Shown: in pieces, positions 28,846 through 38,800 of the stretch
Position numbering within the stretch: the stretch's first letter is position 1
Layout of the letters: each line of letters opens with the position of its first letter
From: Roseateles sp.
GTDB taxonomy: Bacteria > Pseudomonadota > Gammaproteobacteria > Burkholderiales > Burkholderiaceae
Direction: 5' to 3'
Length of the DNA stretch: 64,000 nucleotides
NCBI GenBank assembly: GCA_019232985.1
Contig: JAFAMW010000052.1
Coordinates: 1-64,000 of the forward strand
Notes under the pieces: generated by a model
What the model saw: only the letters and a program-made list of their open reading frames with translations
Databases searched by the model: none
What the model was told of the DNA's origin: nothing
Made by a program: the position numbers and the translations under genes

Positions 28846-30033
28846 CTACCGCTGAACCTCGGCACAGGGCGTCAGCGCCGGTCGTCGCCGCAGATTCGCG
28901 ATCTGCAGGCCCGCGCCGAGCGCCGCGACGGCCCCGGCGGCCCAGGCCAGGGTCGCGGCCGGCGTGCGCTCGAGCAGCAGCAGGCCGCCGAGCGCGGCGC
29001 CGATCGCACTGCCGAGATAGAGCGTCGAGCCGTTAAGCGCCACCGCCAGATTGCCACCCCCCTGGCGCTCGCGGACGCGGATCAGCTCGCTGTTCTGGGG
29101 GATCTGCAGTGCCCAGCCAACCGCGCCCCAGACCGCGATCGGCAGCATCGTCAGATAGGCGCCGAAGGTCGCGATGATCGGCAGGAGCAGCAGCGCGATC
29201 GCCAGGACGGCCATGATCCAGAGCGTCAGGACCGCAGCCCTGACGCGGTCGGCGATCGGGCCGATCAGGAAGCTGCCGAGCACGCCGCCGACGCCCCAGG
29301 CCCAGAGGTAAGGGACCACCGAGGCGCCCGGGTTAGCCTCGGCCAGGAATGGCGCGAAGTAGGTGTACATGCCGAGGCTCGAGACCGCTGCGAGCAGCGA
29401 CACCAGCAGGACGCCGAGCACCTGGCCGTCGCCGAGCAGCTTGAGCTTCGCGCGCAGCGGCACCGCGGGCGTGACAGGCAAGGCCGGCAGCCGCAGCAGC
29501 AGGCCGATCAGCGCGGCAGCGCCGATCGCGGCGACCAGCCACAGCGCCGAGGCCCAGCCGAAGCGCTGCGCGAGCAGCAGGCTCAGCGGCACGCCGAGGA
29601 CCGTCCCGCTGGCCATGCCGCCCATGATCACCGCGATCGACTTGCCGCGGCGCTCGGGCGGCGCAAGCGCCGTCGAGGCGGCGATCCCCGTCGCGAGATA
29701 GACGCCTGCGCCGACCCCGGCGACGGCGCGGAAGATCAGCAGGGCGACGATGTCCGGAGCCAGCGCACTGGCCACGTTGGCCAAGGTGAACAAGGCCAGG
29801 GCCAGCAGCAGACTGGCGCGCTGGTGCCGCGCCGGCAGCAGCGCGACGCAGACCGGCGAGCCGAGCCCGTAGGCCAGCGTGAACGCGGTGACCAGCTGTG
29901 CAGCGACCGCGACCGGGACCGCGAATGCGGCCCCGATCATCGGAATCAGGCCCGCGGTCGCGTAGGCGTCCATGCCCAGCGCAAAGCCGCCGAGCGCGAT
30001 CACGTAGACAGGGGGTTTGGAGATCGTGGACAT
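28846..30033 (-). CDS. MFS exporter (DHA1-type), last gene of the synthase operon
   Basis: 395 aa with about 12 TM helices, of the arabinose-efflux/DHA1 family of the major facilitator superfamily. It starts MSTISKPPVYVIALGGFALG. The loop 2-3 region is atypical (ALLPARHQRASLLL), while GVGAGVYLATGIAAS and LAPPERRGKSIAVIMGGMAS carry the motif C-like region and the motif A repeat; IGPIADRVRAA is the second-half equivalent. It lies 36 nt behind the oxidoreductase gene. As the final gene of an ALAS-like/GNAT/oxidoreductase operon it most likely exports the product or gives self-resistance. Substrate cannot be predicted. Confidence 0.88.
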   Translation of the reverse strand: MSTISKPPVYVIALGGFALGMDAYATAGLIPMIGAAFAVPVAVAAQLVTAFTLAYGLGSPVCVALLPARHQRASLLLALALFTLANVASALAPDIVALLIFRAVAGVGAGVYLATGIAASTALAPPERRGKSIAVIMGGMASGTVLGVPLSLLLAQRFGWASALWLVAAIGAAALIGLLLRLPALPVTPAVPLRAKLKLLGDGQVLGVLLVSLLAAVSSLGMYTYFAPFLAEANPGASVVPYLWAWGVGGVLGSFLIGPIADRVRAAVLTLWIMAVLAIALLLLPIIATFGAYLTMLPIAVWGAVGWALQIPQNSELIRVRERQGGGNLAVALNGSTLYLGSAIGAALGGLLLLERTPAATLAWAAGAVAALGAGLQIANLRRRPALTPCAEVQR

Positions 30034-30069
30034 GCTGCAACCCCGCAAGATATGAACGGGAATGGCGCG

Positions 30070-31146
30070 CTAACCGAGTCTCTCGAGGTCCGCGCTCTCG
30101 GGCACGAGCACGCGCGGCGCGCCCCGGACGTAGCGGGCGAACAGCGGCGTGGCGGCAAGGCACCGGCTGATCGCGTCGAGCAAGCGCTGCAGGCGCATCG
30201 CGTCGTCGAGGCCGGCGAAGGGCTGGCGCGGCGCCCCGCCGGGCACCGACGCGCACAGCACGTCCTCGCACAGCCGCGACAGCTTGTGCAGCGTCTCCAG
30301 GCCGGGGCCGCTCGGGGCCACGCTGAGCTCGTCGATGACGACATCGCGCCCTGCGGCGTCGCGCGTCCAGACGCGCAGCGTGTCGTGGTCCCAGGCCGGC
30401 GTGTCGTAGACGCCGCGCGCATGGAAGATCCGGCCGCTCGGATCGACGAAGGTGAAGTCGAGTGTGCGCTGCCGTTCGACGTTGACGAAGCTGCCGTAAC
30501 CGGCCACGACGGCCCCACCGAGCGATGCGGTGAGCAACACCGTGTCGGGCGTCGCGTCCCGGCTGATCGAGAAGTCCGAGCCGACGCCGATCGCCTGCTG
30601 CAATTGCAGATCGGTGCCGGGCGCGCCGACCCATTCGACCAGGTCGAGCGCGTGGATGACCTCGCTGGTCACGCCGCAGGTCGGTCGGTAGTCGTTCAGG
30701 CGATTCTTGCCCCAGTGAAAGCTGGCCCGCACGAGCGTCCCGTCGCAGCGTGCGACCAGATCCCTGAGGTGCTGGGTCACGTCGGAATAGCGCTCGATCA
30801 GGTTCAGCGCGAAACCGCGGCAATGCGCGAGTCCGACGCAGGCCCGTGCCCAGCCGTCGCCGGGCGTGGCCAACGGTTTCTCGCAGAGCACGAAGCCGTC
30901 GAAGCCGGCCAGATCCTCGAGCACGCCGACATGGCCGTGATCGTTGCAGCTGACCACAACGAGGTCGGGGCCGAACTCGAGCAAGGCCTGCGGTACCGAG
31001 AGGTAATGCGCGATGGCCTCGTCGCGGCGCCGCCGACCGACATAGGCCATCTCGATCTCGAGGCCGAGTTTGTCGGCCAGGTGTCGGAACGTACGCAGAT
31101 AGCGCCGCCCAGCGTACCCCAGCCCGACGATCAGGATCTTCTTCAT
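30070..31146 (-). CDS. Gfo/Idh/MocA-family NAD(P)-dependent oxidoreductase
   Basis: 358 aa. The N-terminal Rossmann fold has ILIVGLGYAGRRYL (residues 4-17, GxGxxG) and the family's FVLCEKPLA (EKP motif, about residue 96). A substrate-binding domain follows, with the conserved His in GVTSEVIHALDLVEW. The family mostly oxidises or reduces sugar derivatives, but also includes biliverdin reductase and the thiazolinyl imine reductases of siderophore pathways, so imine or ketone reduction of a synthase-derived compound is possible. The start overlaps the GNAT stop by one base (TGATG). Substrate is unknown. Confidence 0.85.
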   Translation of the reverse strand: MKKILIVGLGYAGRRYLRTFRHLADKLGLEIEMAYVGRRRRDEAIAHYLSVPQALLEFGPDLVVVSCNDHGHVGVLEDLAGFDGFVLCEKPLATPGDGWARACVGLAHCRGFALNLIERYSDVTQHLRDLVARCDGTLVRASFHWGKNRLNDYRPTCGVTSEVIHALDLVEWVGAPGTDLQLQQAIGVGSDFSISRDATPDTVLLTASLGGAVVAGYGSFVNVERQRTLDFTFVDPSGRIFHARGVYDTPAWDHDTLRVWTRDAAGRDVVIDELSVAPSGPGLETLHKLSRLCEDVLCASVPGGAPRQPFAGLDDAMRLQRLLDAISRCLAATPLFARYVRGAPRVLVPESADLERLG

Positions 31147-31643
31147 CACCGACGCCCCCGGATCAGCAGGGGCTCGTGGCTCGGCGCGAAGCCGAGCTTG
31201 CGGTACAGCGGCAGGGCGACCGGCGTCGACTCGAGCACGACCTTGGCCACGCCGCGCGTCTCGAACCATTGCAGCAGCGCGCGCAGCAGTCGCTCGGCGA
31301 CGCCCTGGCGCCGCCACTTGGCCGCCACCACCACTGACTGCACCCAGCCGCAGCGGTCGCCGAGGCAGTCGGGCGCCGGCGGACGCGTGTCGACGATGCC
31401 GGTTGCGCAGGCCACGACTGCCTCGCCGCAGACGGCGACGACGATGCGCGCGCGGCCGTCGCTGCCGAGGGTGCGCCGCAGCCAATGTCGGTAGGCCGCC
31501 TTCCAGTTGCGGCCTTCCTCGGCATTGCGGCTCGCGTAGCTCGACGCCGGGCCGCCGTCGAGCAGCAGCGCGCGCAGGCTCAGCAGGGCCTCGACATCGC
31601 CGCGCACGGCCCGGCGAATGCTCAGGATTGCTGCGTCGGCCAT
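31146..31643 (-). CDS. GNAT-family N-acetyltransferase
   Basis: 165 aa. After an N-terminal ILSIRRAVRGDVEALLSLRA comes the acetyl-CoA site CGWVQSVVVAAKWRRQGVAE (V-x-x-x-x-R/Q-x-x-G/A type, about residues 103-122). LLRALLQWFETRGVAKVVLE and ALPLYRKLGFAPSHEPLLI complete the fold, as in amino-group acetyltransferases. It starts 1 nt after the synthase stop and overlaps the oxidoreductase start, so the three proteins are translationally coupled. The likely acceptor is the amino group made by the alpha-oxoamine synthase, either biosynthetically or as self-protection. That is inference. Confidence 0.87.
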   Translation of the reverse strand: MADAAILSIRRAVRGDVEALLSLRALLLDGGPASSYASRNAEEGRNWKAAYRHWLRRTLGSDGRARIVVAVCGEAVVACATGIVDTRPPAPDCLGDRCGWVQSVVVAAKWRRQGVAERLLRALLQWFETRGVAKVVLESTPVALPLYRKLGFAPSHEPLLIRGRR

Positions 31644-31644
31644 C

Positions 31645-32880
31645 TCACGACGCCTCCAGCCCCGGCGCGCCGCGCGCCTGTAGTGGAATGTCGAAGCGCT
31701 CGAAGACGTCGCGCAACGCGTCGGCCAGGTGCGCGATCTGTGCGTCGCTATGGTTGGGCGTCGCGTTGACCCGGAAACGTTCGGTCCCGGCGGCGACCGA
31801 GGGGAAGTTGATCGGCTGGAGGTAGACACCATGTGTCGAGAGCAGGCGCTCGGCCGCGGCCTTGCATTTGGCGGCGTCGGCGACGAGCACCGGCAGCACA
31901 TGGGTGGTCGAGCAGCGCATGACCGGAATCGCGTGGGCATCGAGCGCGCGCCGCAGCCGGTCCGTCTGGTCGTGCAGGCGCTCGCGCTCGTGCGACTGGG
32001 ACTTCAGGTGCTCGACGCTCGCGAGGCAGCCCGCCGCGACCGCCGGCGGCAGCGAGGTCGTGAAGATGAAGCCCGTGGCGAACGAGCGTACGGCGTCGAC
32101 GAGCCAGCGCGACGCGGCGATATAGCCGCCGATCACGCCGATCGCCTTGGCCATCGTGCCCTGGATCACGTCGATCTCGGCCGCGATGCCGAGTTCGGCA
32201 GCGACACCCGCGCCGCGCGGCCCGTACATGCCCACCGCGTGGACCTCGTCGAGATAGGTCAAGGCGTTGTAGCGCCTGGCTAGCACGACGATGTCGGCGA
32301 TCGGTGCGACGTCGCCGTCCATCGAATAGATGGACTCGAAGATGACGATCTTCGGCCGGTCGCGCGGGTAGCGCGCGAGCAGGGCCTCGAGATGCGCGGT
32401 GTCGTTATGGCGGAAGACCTGGCGCTCGCTCGCGGTCGCGCGGATCCCGGCGATGATCGACGCGCGGTTGCGCTCGTCGCTGAGCGCGACGCAGTCGGGC
32501 AACTGGCGCAGCAGGCATTGCAGGGTCGCGTCGTTCGCGCCGAAGCCGGTCGGGAAGACCAGCGCCGCCTCCTTCGCGTGCCAGTCGGCGAGGCTGCGCT
32601 CGAGCGTTTCGCACAGCCCGTGGCTGCCGCCGATATTGCGCGAGCCGCCCGACCCCGCCCCGTAGGCGTCGATCGCGTCGTGCATGGCGTCGCGCACGAT
32701 CGGATGCTGGGACATGCCGAGATAGTCGTTGCTGCACCAGACGACGACCGGCGGGCCGCTGTTTTGCCCAAGTCGCGCGAGCGGGTACTGACCGCATATG
32801 CGGTTCAGCGTGACGAAATTACGGTATTGACCGGCCGATTTGAGGCGAGTGATTTTCTCGCTCAGCAAGCGTTGATACAT
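31645..32880 (-). CDS. 5-aminolevulinate-synthase-like alpha-oxoamine synthase (variant active site)
   Basis: 411 aa. PLP-dependent Claisen condensation of an amino acid with an acyl-CoA. It aligns along its length with ALAS: YRNF near the N-terminus (R20), [53 protein letters not shown] (D211, H214), [14 protein letters not shown] (PLP Lys245), [14 protein letters not shown] and [17 protein letters not shown] (R370). Two key positions differ. The acyl-specificity Thr (Rhodobacter T83) is Ser80, and the PLP-stacking His (H142) is Arg139 in [10 protein letters not shown]. Two ATGs, 32886 and 32880, are possible; 32880 has better SD spacing (AGGAGA). It is the first gene of the four-gene operon. 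In a betaproteobacterium, haem synthesis normally uses HemA/HemL, so a biosynthetic side pathway is more likely. Confidence 0.88.
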   Translation of the reverse strand: MYQRLLSEKITRLKSAGQYRNFVTLNRICGQYPLARLGQNSGPPVVVWCSNDYLGMSQHPIVRDAMHDAIDAYGAGSGGSRNIGGSHGLCETLERSLADWHAKEAALVFPTGFGANDATLQCLLRQLPDCVALSDERNRASIIAGIRATASERQVFRHNDTAHLEALLARYPRDRPKIVIFESIYSMDGDVAPIADIVVLARRYNALTYLDEVHAVGMYGPRGAGVAAELGIAAEIDVIQGTMAKAIGVIGGYIAASRWLVDAVRSFATGFIFTTSLPPAVAAGCLASVEHLKSQSHERERLHDQTDRLRRALDAHAIPVMRCSTTHVLPVLVADAAKCKAAAERLLSTHGVYLQPINFPSVAAGTERFRVNATPNHSDAQIAHLADALRDVFERFDIPLQARGAPGLEAS

Positions 32881-32886
32881 GCCCAT

Positions 32887-33018
32887 TTCTCCTTGCTGCT
32901 CAGGCAGCAAAGATTCTCGAAATCTGGCAGACGCTTCTATGACGCCCTTGAAAGGCGTGCGCAGCAGGGGAGAAAGGACCCGGACCGCGACGTCGAAATC
33001 CCTGATCGGCGGGATTTC
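32887..33018 (-). promoter_or_regulatory. Hairpin-rich 5' leader of the synthase operon
   Basis: The predicted transcript begins near 33018 and reaches the start codon at 32880, giving a leader of about 140 nt. It holds four inverted repeats: GAAATCCC/GGGATTTC (32995-33018, at the very 5' end), ACGCC/GGCGT (32942-32958), AGATT/AATCT (32911-32925) and TTGCTGC/GCAGCAA (32893-32910, 4-nt loop). The last abuts and partly includes the Shine-Dalgarno AAGGAG. The arrangement could work as a translational switch or attenuator. No known riboswitch class was recognised. Confidence 0.5.
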
Positions 33019-33024
33019 AGCTTA

Positions 33025-33053
33025 TTTATAAAATACTGACAAAATCCTTGCAA
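33025..33053 (-). promoter_or_regulatory. Sigma70-type promoter of the synthase operon
   Basis: Read on the minus strand: -35 TTGCAA (33053-33048), a spacer of exactly 17 nt, and -10 TATAAA (33030-33025). The predicted start of transcription is at about 33018, directly on the GAAATCCC/GGGATTTC inverted repeat. The AT-rich context stands out from the rest of the window. Confidence 0.65.
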
Positions 33054-33176
33054 CCACGTTTCGAAGCGGAGACTGGCTACATTGTTGAATTGTGGATATT
33101 TAAGTCAATATCATGATCAATATTTATTTGCAAATAAGTCAATTGCATATTCAACGAATACGTATTGCCAACACCT
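33054..33176. promoter_or_regulatory. AT-rich divergent control region with palindrome and direct repeats
   Basis: This is one of the most AT-rich tracts in the window, lying between the synthase operon promoter and the broken LysE gene. It contains the perfect 14-bp palindrome TTATTTGCAAATAA (33124-33137) and two copies of TAAGTCAAT (33101-33109 and 33135-33143) spaced 34 bp, about three helical turns. A regulator bound to both copies would lie on the same DNA face. No regulator gene lies next to it. Confidence 0.5.
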
Positions 33177-33715
33177 GTGATCGAATCATCCGCCACCCTC
33201 GACGGCCTGCCAGGCCTTGTTCTGACGAGTGCGCTAGTGATCGCGGTGCCGGGCCCGAGCATCCTGTTCCTGGTCGGACAGGCCCTGCCCCTGGGCCGGC
33301 GCCGCGCGCTGCTCGGCGTACTCGGCAACGCGGTCGGGACCTATGCGGTCGCCGTCGTGCTCGCGTTGGGTATCGGCTCGCTGCTCATGAGCTCCGGACA
33401 AGCGCTGGCGTCGATCCGGCTCTGGCGAGGGCGATCGTCGGCGCGACCAACCCCAAGGCCCTGGTGATGTTCGGCACGATCGTGCCGAGTTACTTGAGCG
33501 CAGGCGCGGCCAGCCCGTCGACGGACCTGCTCGGCTACTCGCTGATCCCGATCGCGCTCGGACTCGCGATCGATGCCGCCTGGGTCCTATTCGCCGCTCA
33601 CGCGGCAACGTCGAATCGACTCTTAGCCAGTCGCGGACTGCGGCCCGTGCAGCAGGCCGGCGGCCTGCTGATCATCGTCATGGCCGCGCTACTGTTCGGC
33701 GAGGCGCTGCGCTGA
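33177..33715 (+). pseudogene. LysE/RhtB-family exporter, broken by an internal frameshifting deletion
   Basis: The first part, from a GTG at 33177, reads ESSATLDGLPGLVLTSALVI and continues AVPGPSILFLVGQALPLG, typical LysE TM1 with the conserved PGP. It runs to about SSGQAL near 33410. The second part, in another frame from about 33427, reads RAIVGATNPKALVMFGTIVP and continues to the normal C-terminus ending at 33715. The middle 30-40 residues (TM3 region) are missing and the frames do not match. Intact LysE proteins are about 205 aa. It was probably an amino-acid or metabolite exporter divergent from the synthase operon. Confidence 0.8.
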
Positions 33716-33739
33716 CGAACGGCGCCCGCGCCGCCCATC

Positions 33740-35322
<1,583 letters not shown>

Positions 35323-35326
<4 letters not shown>

Positions 35327-36585
35327 GGTGTCGCGGGGGCCGGGTCGGCCTCGGTCGGATGGGTGGCGAAGTAGCGCGTGGCGAAGAACAGCGCGGCCGC
35401 CTGCAGCGCCGCCGTGAAGTAGAACGGCGCGCCGACGCGCCAGTCGGTCTTGGGCAGCTCGGCGACGATGTACATCAGGCCGAGGCCCAGCACCGGCGCG
35501 ATCACGGCCATCAGGCTGTTCAGCGAGGAGATCGCGCCCATGGTCTCGCCCTGGTTGTCCGCGCTCGCCGCGCGCGAGATCAGGCTCTGCATCGCCGGCT
35601 GCGCGGCGTTGCCGAGAAAGCCCGCGATCAACGCCGCGTAAAGCATCCAGCCCGCCGTCGCGGCGCCGAGCCAGAGCTGCGTGAACACCGAGATGCCGAG
35701 CGCGAGCCTGACGAGGCGCGCGACCGGCAGCAGCCGCATGATGTGCTTGAGCAGCACGCCTTGCACGATCACCGAGATCAGGCCCACGGTCAGCAGCGAC
35801 AGGCCGTTGTCGCGCGGGCCCCAGCCGAACTTCTGGCCCGTGTAGAGCACCCAGGTGCTCTGGATCACGACCTGGGCGAGGCCGCTGCACGCGATCACGT
35901 AGACGAGCGGGCCGACGCCGCGCAGCGCGCGCACGCGCGCGAGCGCCGACAAGGGGTTCGCGCGGCGCCAGTCGAAGGGCCGGCGGTGCTCGGGCTTGAG
36001 CGACTCGGGCAGCACGAAGAAACCGTAGCACCAGTTCAGCACGGCGAGGCCGCCGGCGACGAAGAACGGCAGGTGCAGGTTCACGTCGCCGAGCAGGCCG
36101 CCCATGACCGGGCCGAGGATGAAGCCCATGCCGAAGGCCGCGCCGAGCTGGCCGTAGCGCTGGGCGCGCTGCTCGGGCGGCGTGATGTCGGCGACGTAGG
36201 CGTTCGCGATCGCGATGTTCGACTGCATCGCGCCGCTGAACAGGCGCACGGCGACGAGCATCCACAGCTGGGTCGCGAGGCCGGTCACGAAGAAGGACAG
36301 CGCGAGCCCCGAGAAGCCGATCAGCAGCACGCGGCGGCGGCCGAAGCGGTCGGACAGGCCGCCGAGGATGGGCGAGCCGAAGAAGTTCGCGACGCCGAAC
36401 GCGAAGGCCACGGCGAGCTGCGCGAGCACATGCTCTGAATCGCTGTGCGTGAAGGTGCCGACGAGCGGCGGCAGCACCGGGATGATCAGGCCGATCGAGA
36501 TCATGTCGATCAGCACGGCCAGCATGATGAAGCCCATGCCCGCGCTGCGCGCCGGCTTCGACGTTTCGCTACTGCTGCTGCTCAC
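35323..36585 (-). CDS. TetA/MFS drug-resistance-type transporter between guaB and guaA
   Basis: 420 aa, 12 TM helices, of the TCR/Tet or DHA1 drug:H+ antiporter class. It has [11 protein letters not shown] in TM1, the motif A-like [17 protein letters not shown], and [24 protein letters not shown] at 36585 with CAGGAG 7 nt upstream is the most plausible start and adds a Ser-rich leader ([10 protein letters not shown]). It sits between guaB (with a terminator between them) and guaA (4-nt overlap). The location suggests guanine nucleotide-linked expression; the substrate is unknown. Confidence 0.88.
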
Positions 36586-36611
36586 GAAGTCTCCTGGTTC
36601 AGAAACGGCAA

Positions 36612-36629
36612 ACGGGGCCGAAGCCCCGT
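36612..36629 (-). terminator. Intrinsic terminator after guaB
   Basis: On the minus strand ACGGGGC-TTCG-GCCCCGT forms a stable 7-bp stem with a TTCG tetraloop, followed by TTTG. It lies 15 nt past the guaB stop and 26 nt before the MFS start, so it would partly separate guaB expression from the MFS-guaA pair. Confidence 0.7.
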
Positions 36630-36644
36630 CTGATCCTGCGGTTC

Positions 36645-38114
36645 TTATTCGGCCCGGTAGTTCGGCGCTTCCTTGGTGATCTGCACGTCGTGGACATGGC
36701 TCTCGCGCATGCCCGCCGTCGTGATCTCGACGAACTCGGCCTTGTCCTGCATGTCCTTGATCGTCGCGCAACCGCAGTAGTGCATCGACGCCTTGAGGCC
36801 GCCGGCCATCTGGAAGATCACGTTGACGACCGAACCCTTGTACGGCACCTGGCCCTCGATGCCCTCGGGCACGAGCTTGGAGGTGTTGGGGTTGTTCGCC
36901 GAGGTGTCCTGGAAGTAGCGGTCGGCCGAGCCCTTGGCCATCGCGCCCATCGAGCCCATGCCGCGGTAGCTCTTGAAGGTGCGGCCCTGGTAGAGGATGG
37001 TCTCGCCGGGCGCCTCTTCGGTGCCGGCGAACGCGCCGCCCATCATCACGCAGTCGGCGCCCGCGGCGATCGCCTTGGCGAGGTCGCCCGAGAAGCGCAC
37101 GCCGCCGTCGCCGATCACGGGCACGCCGGTGCCGCGCAGGGCGGTGGCGACGTTGTCGATCGCGGTGATCTGCGGCACGCCGACGCCGGCGACGATGCGC
37201 GTCGTGCAGATCGAGCCCGGGCCGATGCCGACCTTGACGCCGTCGGCGCCGGCCTCGACGAGGGCCAGCGCGGCCGCGCCGGTCGCGATATTGCCGCCGA
37301 TCACGTCGACCTGCGGATAGTTGCGCTTGACCCATCGCACGCGCTCGACGACGCCGGCGCTGTGGCCGTGGGCGGTGTCGACGATCAGCGCGTCGACGCC
37401 GGCCTTGACGAGCGCCTCGACGCGCGCCTCGGTGTCGTCGCCGAAGCCGACGGCCGCGCCGACGCGCAGCTTGCCGTGGGCGTCGCGCGCGGCGTTGGGG
37501 AAGCTGGTCTGCTTGGTGATGTCCTTGACGGTCATCAGGCCGCGCAGCTCGAAGCCATCGCCGACGACGACGACGCGCTCGAGCTTGTGCCTGTGCATCA
37601 GCGCCTTGGCCTCCTCGAGCGACGCGCCCTCGCGCACCGTGATCAGGCGTTCGGCCGGGGTCATGATCTCGCGCACGCTGGCGTCCATGCGCGTCTCGAA
37701 GCGCAGGTCGCGGCCGGTGACGATGCCGACGACCTTGCGGCCCTCGACGACCGGGAAGCCCGACACGCCGTGCTGGCGCGTGAGCTCGAGCACCTCGCGG
37801 ACCGTGGCCGCGGGAGCGACCGTCAGCGGCTCGCGCACGACGCCCGACTCGTAGCGCTTGACGCGCGCGACTTCGCGCGCCTGCGCCTCGGCCGGGAGGT
37901 TCTTGTGGATGATGCCGATGCCACCTTCCTGCGCGATCGCGATCGCGAGGCGGGCTTCCGTCACGGTGTCCATCGCAGCGGACACGAGCGGGAGGTTCAG
38001 GTGGATGTTGCGGGAGAGACGGGTCGCCAGGCTGGTATCGCGGGGCAACACCTGGGAGAAGGCCGGCACCAACAACACGTCGTCGAAGGTGAGCGCTTTG
38101 CCGAGGAGGCGCAT
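36645..38114 (-). CDS. guaB: Inosine-5'-monophosphate dehydrogenase
   Basis: 489 aa. NAD-dependent oxidation of IMP to XMP, the first committed step to GMP. It starts [20 protein letters not shown]. Two CBS domains (about 95-210) are inserted in the TIM barrel, as usual, with VTGRDLRFE and [20 protein letters not shown]. The catalytic loop is [20 protein letters not shown] (active Cys), and [15 protein letters not shown] and [10 protein letters not shown] segments bind the substrate phosphate and flap. A -10 hexamer TATAAT sits just upstream. guaA follows with one transporter gene between. Confidence 0.97.
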   Translation of the reverse strand: MRLLGKALTFDDVLLVPAFSQVLPRDTSLATRLSRNIHLNLPLVSAAMDTVTEARLAIAIAQEGGIGIIHKNLPAEAQAREVARVKRYESGVVREPLTVAPAATVREVLELTRQHGVSGFPVVEGRKVVGIVTGRDLRFETRMDASVREIMTPAERLITVREGASLEEAKALMHRHKLERVVVVGDGFELRGLMTVKDITKQTSFPNAARDAHGKLRVGAAVGFGDDTEARVEALVKAGVDALIVDTAHGHSAGVVERVRWVKRNYPQVDVIGGNIATGAAALALVEAGADGVKVGIGPGSICTTRIVAGVGVPQITAIDNVATALRGTGVPVIGDGGVRFSGDLAKAIAAGADCVMMGGAFAGTEEAPGETILYQGRTFKSYRGMGSMGAMAKGSADRYFQDTSANNPNTSKLVPEGIEGQVPYKGSVVNVIFQMAGGLKASMHYCGCATIKDMQDKAEFVEITTAGMRESHVHDVQITKEAPNYRAE

Positions 38115-38140
38115 GAGGAAAACTCCGGTCGCAAAGCGGC

Positions 38141-38146
38141 ATTATA
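38141..38146 (-). promoter_or_regulatory. -10 element of guaB
   Basis: A perfect minus-strand TATAAT lies 26 nt upstream of the guaB ATG, preceded by CCG. No good -35 is seen 16-18 nt upstream, so activation or an unusual -35 is likely. Confidence 0.5.
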
Positions 38147-38188
38147 CGGAATGCCTTGTTACACCGCTGCGGACTAAACTCTGCCCCC

Positions 38189-38731
38189 ATGCAAAGCCCC
38201 CTCGCCCATCGCCTGCGCCGCCTCGGCGGCGCCGCCCTGAGCCTCGCGCTCGCGAGCCTGCTGGTCACGCCGGCCTACGCGCAATGGAAATGGCGCGACG
38301 CCCAGGGCAAGGTCCAGTACAGCGACCGCCCGCCCCCGCCCGGCGTGCCCGACAAGGACATCCTGCAGCGTCCGCCGGGCCAGTCGGTCGGCGTCGTGCA
38401 ATGGCAGAACGGTCAGCTCGTGACGGCGGCGGCCTCCGCGCCCGCCGCCGCTTCGGCGCCGGCGCCGTCCGCGAGCGACGCGAAGGCCGCGGCCGACCTC
38501 AAGCGCAAGCAGCAGGAGGCCCAGGCCAGGCAGCAGGCCGAGGACGAGCGCATCGCCGCGCAGCGGCGCGTCAACTGCGAGCAGGCGCGCAACAACGCGC
38601 AGATGCTCGCGTCTGGCCAGCGCATCGCGCTGCCGAACGCACAGGGCGAGAACATCGTGCTCGACGACGCCCAGCGCGCCGCCGAACTGCAGCGCGTGCA
38701 GGCTATCGTCGCGAGCCAGTGCTCGCAATAG
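38189..38731 (+). CDS. DUF4124 periplasmic protein
   Basis: 180 aa. Signal peptide ending LLVTPAYAQ (about residue 31), then the DUF4124 motif QWKWRDAQGKVQYSDRPPPP, a short beta-rich domain common in beta- and gammaproteobacteria. A long Ala-rich linker and a coiled-coil-like Lys/Gln/Glu segment (about residues 95-125) follow, and the C-terminal half has Cys in VNCEQARNN and ASQCSQ that may form a disulfide. Function is unknown. It diverges from guaB; the start at 38189 is preferred because it precedes the signal peptide. Confidence 0.85.
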   Translation: MQSPLAHRLRRLGGAALSLALASLLVTPAYAQWKWRDAQGKVQYSDRPPPPGVPDKDILQRPPGQSVGVVQWQNGQLVTAAASAPAAASAPAPSASDAKAAADLKRKQQEAQARQQAEDERIAAQRRVNCEQARNNAQMLASGQRIALPNAQGENIVLDDAQRAAELQRVQAIVASQCSQ

Positions 38732-38754
38732 CCCCTCCCACCCCCGGGGGCCCG

Positions 38755-38800
38755 GGGCCGGCCTTGCCGGTGGCCTTCAAGGGCCGGCCTTGCCGGCCAG
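38755..38800. repeat. Short GC-rich direct repeat
   Basis: The 14-mer GGCCGGCCTTGCCG occurs twice about 26 bp apart in the convergent zone between the DUF4124 gene and rnfH; the second copy lies in the rnfH 3' end. It also has self-complementary parts and may act as a 3' hairpin or be slippage-derived. Confidence 0.4.

Noticed and set aside
28741..31494. 900-codon plus-strand frame opposite the MFS/oxidoreductase genes
   Set aside because: Antisense shadow: low complexity, rich in Arg/Gln/Asp, no domain; the minus-strand genes have clear motifs.
31645..32880. Calling the synthase hemA for haem synthesis, bioF or kbl
   Set aside because: Sequence is ALAS-like rather than BioF/Kbl, but the operon partners and altered active site do not suit a haem role, so no symbol was given.
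32887..33018. Assignment of the synthase leader to a named riboswitch class
   Set aside because: No recognisable core (TPP, cobalamin, glycine, SAM etc.) could be matched by eye; only hairpins are supported.
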